Virus record (IMG/VR): IMGVR_UViG_3300028595_000003
Span: 1 to 42,045 of that record
Strand: one strand, 5' to 3'
Source: a virus
Length of the DNA: 42,045 nucleotides
The notes below the pieces were generated by a model. The model was not told the origin of the DNA. It searched no databases and saw only the letters and a program-made list of their open reading frames with translations. Of the stretch, positions 39,416 through 42,045 are shown piece by piece. A program made the position numbers and the translations under genes. How positions within the stretch are numbered: position 1 is the first letter of the stretch; each line of letters opens with the position of its first letter.

Positions 39416-39570
39416 AGTACACTATTAGTATTCCAACAGAATCTATCAGTATTCTAAGAGACAACATAGTATTCCAACAGAATCTATTAGTATTCCAACA
39501 GAATCTATCAGTATTCCAACATAGTATTCCAACAGAATCTATTAGTACCAAAACATTAGTACACAACCAT
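39416..39570. repeat. Helically phased 21-bp repeat array
   Basis: AGTA units start at 39416, 39427, 39448, 39468, 39489, 39510, 39523, 39544 and 39558. Most spacings are 20-21 bp, two helical turns. Five copies share AGTATTCCAACA, and most are followed by GAATCTAT; the others are degenerate. Each full unit contains the dyad ATTC-CAACA-GAAT. The array sits between the promoter at 39384 and the HTH gene at 39585. It looks like an iteron set or an operator array. Confidence 0.85.
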
Positions 39571-39584
39571 TAAAAGGAGCACGT

Positions 39585-39800
39585 ATGACAGAAGACTACG
39601 AAGCATTCAAAGCTAAAATCAAGGCCAACGAACGAATAGAAGACTACAACTCGCAATTATTAGTACACCGACAATCAATCCTAGAGGATATCCAAGAGCG
39701 CAATCAAGGAGTAGTAGCAAGGGACCTCAACATGAGTCAATCACGCCTAAGCATACTTGTGCCATTTTTAAGAGCCTTGAACAATGACGAAGGAAATTAA
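39585..39800 (+). CDS. Small HTH-type protein upstream of primase (71 aa)
   Basis: A 71-residue protein with a C-terminal HTH-like segment: G-V-V-A-R-D-L-N-M-S-Q-S-R-L-S-I-L-V (about 42-59), the A-x-x-L-x-M-S-Q-S-x-x-S pattern. The N-terminal 35 residues are helical and charged. AAAGGAG precedes ATG 39585. Lying directly after the phased repeats, it is the natural candidate for the protein that binds them, either as repressor or as replication initiator. Confidence 0.75.
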   Translation: MTEDYEAFKAKIKANERIEDYNSQLLVHRQSILEDIQERNQGVVARDLNMSQSRLSILVPFLRALNNDEGN

Positions 39801-39801
39801 C

Positions 39802-41991
39802 ATGCTTATTAGTTACACAACGCTCTCAACGAACAAAGAGCATATTCTCAATGACCAAGAGACTAAGAAAGCTATAATGCCTACACTCTATGCTAAGACG
39901 AATTGGAGGACAAACACGCAGCAAGACACTCTAGCCAATGTCATATCTTTCCAAGCACTAATAGTAATCTCAGGGCCTGACTTATTAGTTATTGACTTCG
40001 ACGACAACGAAGCATTCAAACGTGCACAACTGTTTAACGAGTCACTAACTTCAAAACACAAGTGCAAATTTATAGTTAAGTCATCACGTAGAGGAGGTCA
40101 CTTTTACTTCCAACATAATCCTGATATAGAAGCACCTACAGGGCACACGAAGCAGAACATAGTTGATTATTTAGAGGGTGATAAACACAACATAATTGCC
40201 CCAACAAGTTTTGACCCTGGTAAGACGATATTAGAGCCATACGATACGAACCTTACGCAGTTTAACACAGCCTGGGAAGTGTTTGTGACTCATATGGTAC
40301 TACAGAACTTACCTGAGAAAGCATATAACATAGTACTAAGGTCTAGCCAGAGCCACTCTGATGATAATGTTAGTTTCGTTAAGCAGTACCTCAGTAATCT
40401 GATAACTGATGCTGATTTTAATGCTTATTATAATATACCAACTCCAATACCACCTGGTCAGAGTAACGAGTACTATAAAAATATCTCAACGAGACTTGCG
40501 TGTGATGAGACGGTATCATTTGAAGATTTTAAGTCGGCAATGGAGAAATTTAACGCCTTTCACAAACGTAAGGAGCAGGGAGAGTTATATAGTTGTCACA
40601 TTAATTCAATGACTAACAACGGGTTATGGGCTTACGACGCTGATAAGAAAGTTAATAGTTTTGAGGTATCTCACAAGCTCTATAAAACGCCAATCAGTGT
40701 ATACTATGATATAGACTCAGGAGAGTACTTACTTAGTTACTCAGATCGGGACGGTCAGCCACATCTGCACTGTATTCCAGCACGTGCGAAGTATCTTGAG
40801 CTCATTGAAAAGCTCTCGAGGTTGACCCCGCAGCAACGGAAGACTGATGCGATACCTGCTGTGCATACAGTGACTGACTATTCACTATCGTATGGTTATA
40901 ACACGTCAACAGGCGTTTTTAACAAGGCGGTGACTGGTCCAGAGCTTGCAGCATTTTACGGTACTAAGCCTGATGGTTATACAGTGCCAACGCGTCTCCT
41001 TGATGTGTGTAAGCATATGTGGGGTGAGGAGTATGAGTATCTCCTAGCGTCCACTAAGTATAGGTATAAACACTTTAGGTTTTCACCAGTTGTAACGTTC
41101 TTACAAGGTACTGAAGGTAGTGGTAAAGACTTAACAGTTTGGCTCTTGACTAGGCCGTTCCCAGTACAGTCCCAGCTGTTAGATGCCAGTCTCTTGAATG
41201 ATAAGCACTCGAATTGGCAGACAGAACCAAATGTAATAGTATCTGAAGTTGGTGACTGGCGTGCTATGGATAGAGATAGTCTCCTAGCAAAGGTTAAGAC
41301 AATAGCAGGTTCTAACGGAATAGTAACATTTCGTGGTATGAATAAGACTGCGATAACACAACCATCACTTATTAAGATATGGGTGACTGGTAACAAGTGG
41401 GTGAAGTTGCATACCGATCCGCTGTCACAACGTAGGATACACCCTGTATATATGCCACGACCTCTTAATAAAGAGCTTGGTGGGCCGTATTCAGAAGGTG
41501 AGCTGAGAAGTATATTCTCTCACGAGAGTGTACTGAACTTTTATTATTGGCTTGGGAATGAGTCAGACAGTATACCAGAACTAACACTAGACCAATACAT
41601 AGTACCAACTAGTAGGCACTCGTCAGAGAGTTATGAGATATACCAAGAGAATACTCAGACGATATCTGATACAGTATCACAGTTAATATATTCGAGGGAC
41701 TATAACAAGTTCCAGAAGGCACTTAACTTGTTACACGTTACACTAGATGAGCTTACCTGGAAATATAATGGTAAGACTAACAACTTAGTTATTGCTGTAG
41801 CACGTCTCAAAGATGTTCTCGGTTCTAAAAACTCTGATGATATAGTTATGAAGACTATTGACAGACTAACATCTGAAAAGGAGGGTAACAAAAAGTTGAG
41901 GTTTGATAGAGACTTCCCTGAGAAGTTTATAACATTATACGGTGCACCAAGAGACTTAGAGACTGTAGCACCTATCGATGGACTTGATTAA
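39802..41991 (+). CDS. AEP-type primase-helicase
   Basis: A 729-residue fusion. The N-terminal archaeo-eukaryotic primase domain has the catalytic V-I-D-F-D-D (63-68), the S-S-R-R-G-G-H-F-Y-F block (94-103), and D-Y-L-E-G-D-K-H-N-I-I-A-P (122-134). The C-terminal SF3-like helicase domain has Walker A G-T-E-G-S-G-K-D (about 436-443), Walker B near 476 (V-I-V-S-E-V) and I-W-V-T-G-N near 523 (sensor). ATG 39802, with AAGGA seven bases ahead, is preferred over ATG 39784, which overlaps the HTH gene. It would prime and unwind at the fork. Confidence 0.9.
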   Translation: MLISYTTLSTNKEHILNDQETKKAIMPTLYAKTNWRTNTQQDTLANVISFQALIVISGPDLLVIDFDDNEAFKRAQLFNESLTSKHKCKFIVKSSRRGGHFYFQHNPDIEAPTGHTKQNIVDYLEGDKHNIIAPTSFDPGKTILEPYDTNLTQFNTAWEVFVTHMVLQNLPEKAYNIVLRSSQSHSDDNVSFVKQYLSNLITDADFNAYYNIPTPIPPGQSNEYYKNISTRLACDETVSFEDFKSAMEKFNAFHKRKEQGELYSCHINSMTNNGLWAYDADKKVNSFEVSHKLYKTPISVYYDIDSGEYLLSYSDRDGQPHLHCIPARAKYLELIEKLSRLTPQQRKTDAIPAVHTVTDYSLSYGYNTSTGVFNKAVTGPELAAFYGTKPDGYTVPTRLLDVCKHMWGEEYEYLLASTKYRYKHFRFSPVVTFLQGTEGSGKDLTVWLLTRPFPVQSQLLDASLLNDKHSNWQTEPNVIVSEVGDWRAMDRDSLLAKVKTIAGSNGIVTFRGMNKTAITQPSLIKIWVTGNKWVKLHTDPLSQRRIHPVYMPRPLNKELGGPYSEGELRSIFSHESVLNFYYWLGNESDSIPELTLDQYIVPTSRHSSESYEIYQENTQTISDTVSQLIYSRDYNKFQKALNLLHVTLDELTWKYNGKTNNLVIAVARLKDVLGSKNSDDIVMKTIDRLTSEKEGNKKLRFDRDFPEKFITLYGAPRDLETVAPIDGLD

Positions 41992-42045
41992 AATACAAGG
42001 AGTAAAACATATGACACTATTAGAATACCAGAGACGACTAGAGAA
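41919..42045. repeat. Right copy of 127-bp terminal duplication
   Basis: Identical to bases 1-127. Merging the two copies gives a unique genome length of 41,918 bp and joins the primase-helicase gene (39802-41991) directly to the small gene at 93-272. Confidence 0.95.
42011..42045 (+). CDS. 5' fragment of the 59-aa gene (contig overlap)
   Basis: The start of the small gene whose complete copy is at 93-272. It is cut by the contig end, not by mutation. Its ribosome binding site AAGGAG is at 41997-42002. Confidence 0.9.
   Translation, partial: MTLLEYQRRLE

Larger units (their letters stand above)
39043..39584 (+). other. 542-bp gene-free AT-rich region with repeats
   Basis: The largest gap on the plus arm outside the divergent region. 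From left to right it has a terminator-like hairpin (39060-39078), three copies of ATATCT-T/C-ATATATCAT (39093, 39112 and 39266), a purine-rich patch (39182-39210), a T/A-only tract (about 39330-39380), an extended -10 promoter box (39381-39389) and the phased repeat array (39416-39570). No coding frame was seen. Replication-origin function is plausible. Confidence 0.65.

Noticed and set aside
39416-39570. CRISPR-like repeat array
   Set aside because: Units are only about 21 bp, nearly contiguous, and have no unique spacers of 30 bp or more; no cas genes are present.
40977-41396. Minus-strand 139-residue frame inside the primase-helicase
   Set aside because: It overlaps the intact helicase motifs completely and has no start signal.

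Overview
The window is the complete genome of a tailed, almost certainly podovirus-type bacteriophage. It is AT-rich and about 41.9 kb long. The first 127 bases are identical to the last 127 (1-127 = 41919-42045), so the contig closes on itself and the unique length is 41,918 bp. An overlap of exactly 127 is more likely a k-mer assembly overlap than a true terminal repeat. No integrase, repressor system, tRNA or phage RNA polymerase was recognised, which suggests a lytic phage relying on host RNA polymerase. The host is probably a Campylobacterota bacterium. The promoter-like sites are a -10 TATAAT with phased T-rich elements and no normal -35, and ThyX most resembles the Helicobacter/Campylobacter type. 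Host assignment is inference.

Layout. Two long, oppositely transcribed arms diverge from a control region at 37192-37754 and converge near 14.1 kb. The plus arm starts at 37755 with four small (early?) genes. It passes a 542-bp AT-rich gap holding a helically phased repeat array (39416-39570), then encodes a primase-helicase (39802-41991). It crosses the contig join into small unknown genes, a RecD/Dda-like helicase (2025-3212), a small acidic-tailed protein with a paralogue at 38030, a single-strand binding protein (4013-4624), family A DNA polymerase (4739-6388), a 5'-3' exonuclease, a nucleotide-modification cluster (7279-10044), an HTH protein, MazG-like hydrolase, DNA ligase, ThyX, VRR-NUC nuclease and an SF2 helicase. 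The minus arm, read from 37191 down to 14115, encodes terminase small and large subunits, scaffold, major capsid protein, decoration protein, adaptor, tail fibres, chaperone, lysis genes, tail nozzle and tip proteins, ejection proteins, a P22-type portal and a large internal virion protein.

The most interesting part is 7279-10044. Four genes overlap by 1-4 bases and are coupled to the upstream exonuclease: a DUF5664 nucleotide hydrolase, a T4 gp42-like deoxycytidylate hydroxymethylase with the catalytic Cys and the Asp that marks cytosine specificity, a small GNAT-like acyltransferase, and a NodU/TobZ-type carbamoyltransferase. Together with a downstream MazG-like pyrophosphohydrolase and ThyX, this suggests that the phage makes 5-hydroxymethylcytosine and caps it by carbamoylation (and possibly acylation). 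The predicted DNA base is 5-carbamoyloxymethylcytosine or a derivative, reached by nucleotide-level hydroxymethylation rather than by a TET oxygenase.

Control features: seven promoter-like sites share TTTAAA-N10/11-TATAAT and sit before every major transcription block. Three iterons, GC-rich and CpG-rich palindromes and an AT-rich tract lie in the divergent region beside terS. Structured RNA hairpins flank both copies of the paralogous 149-residue protein.
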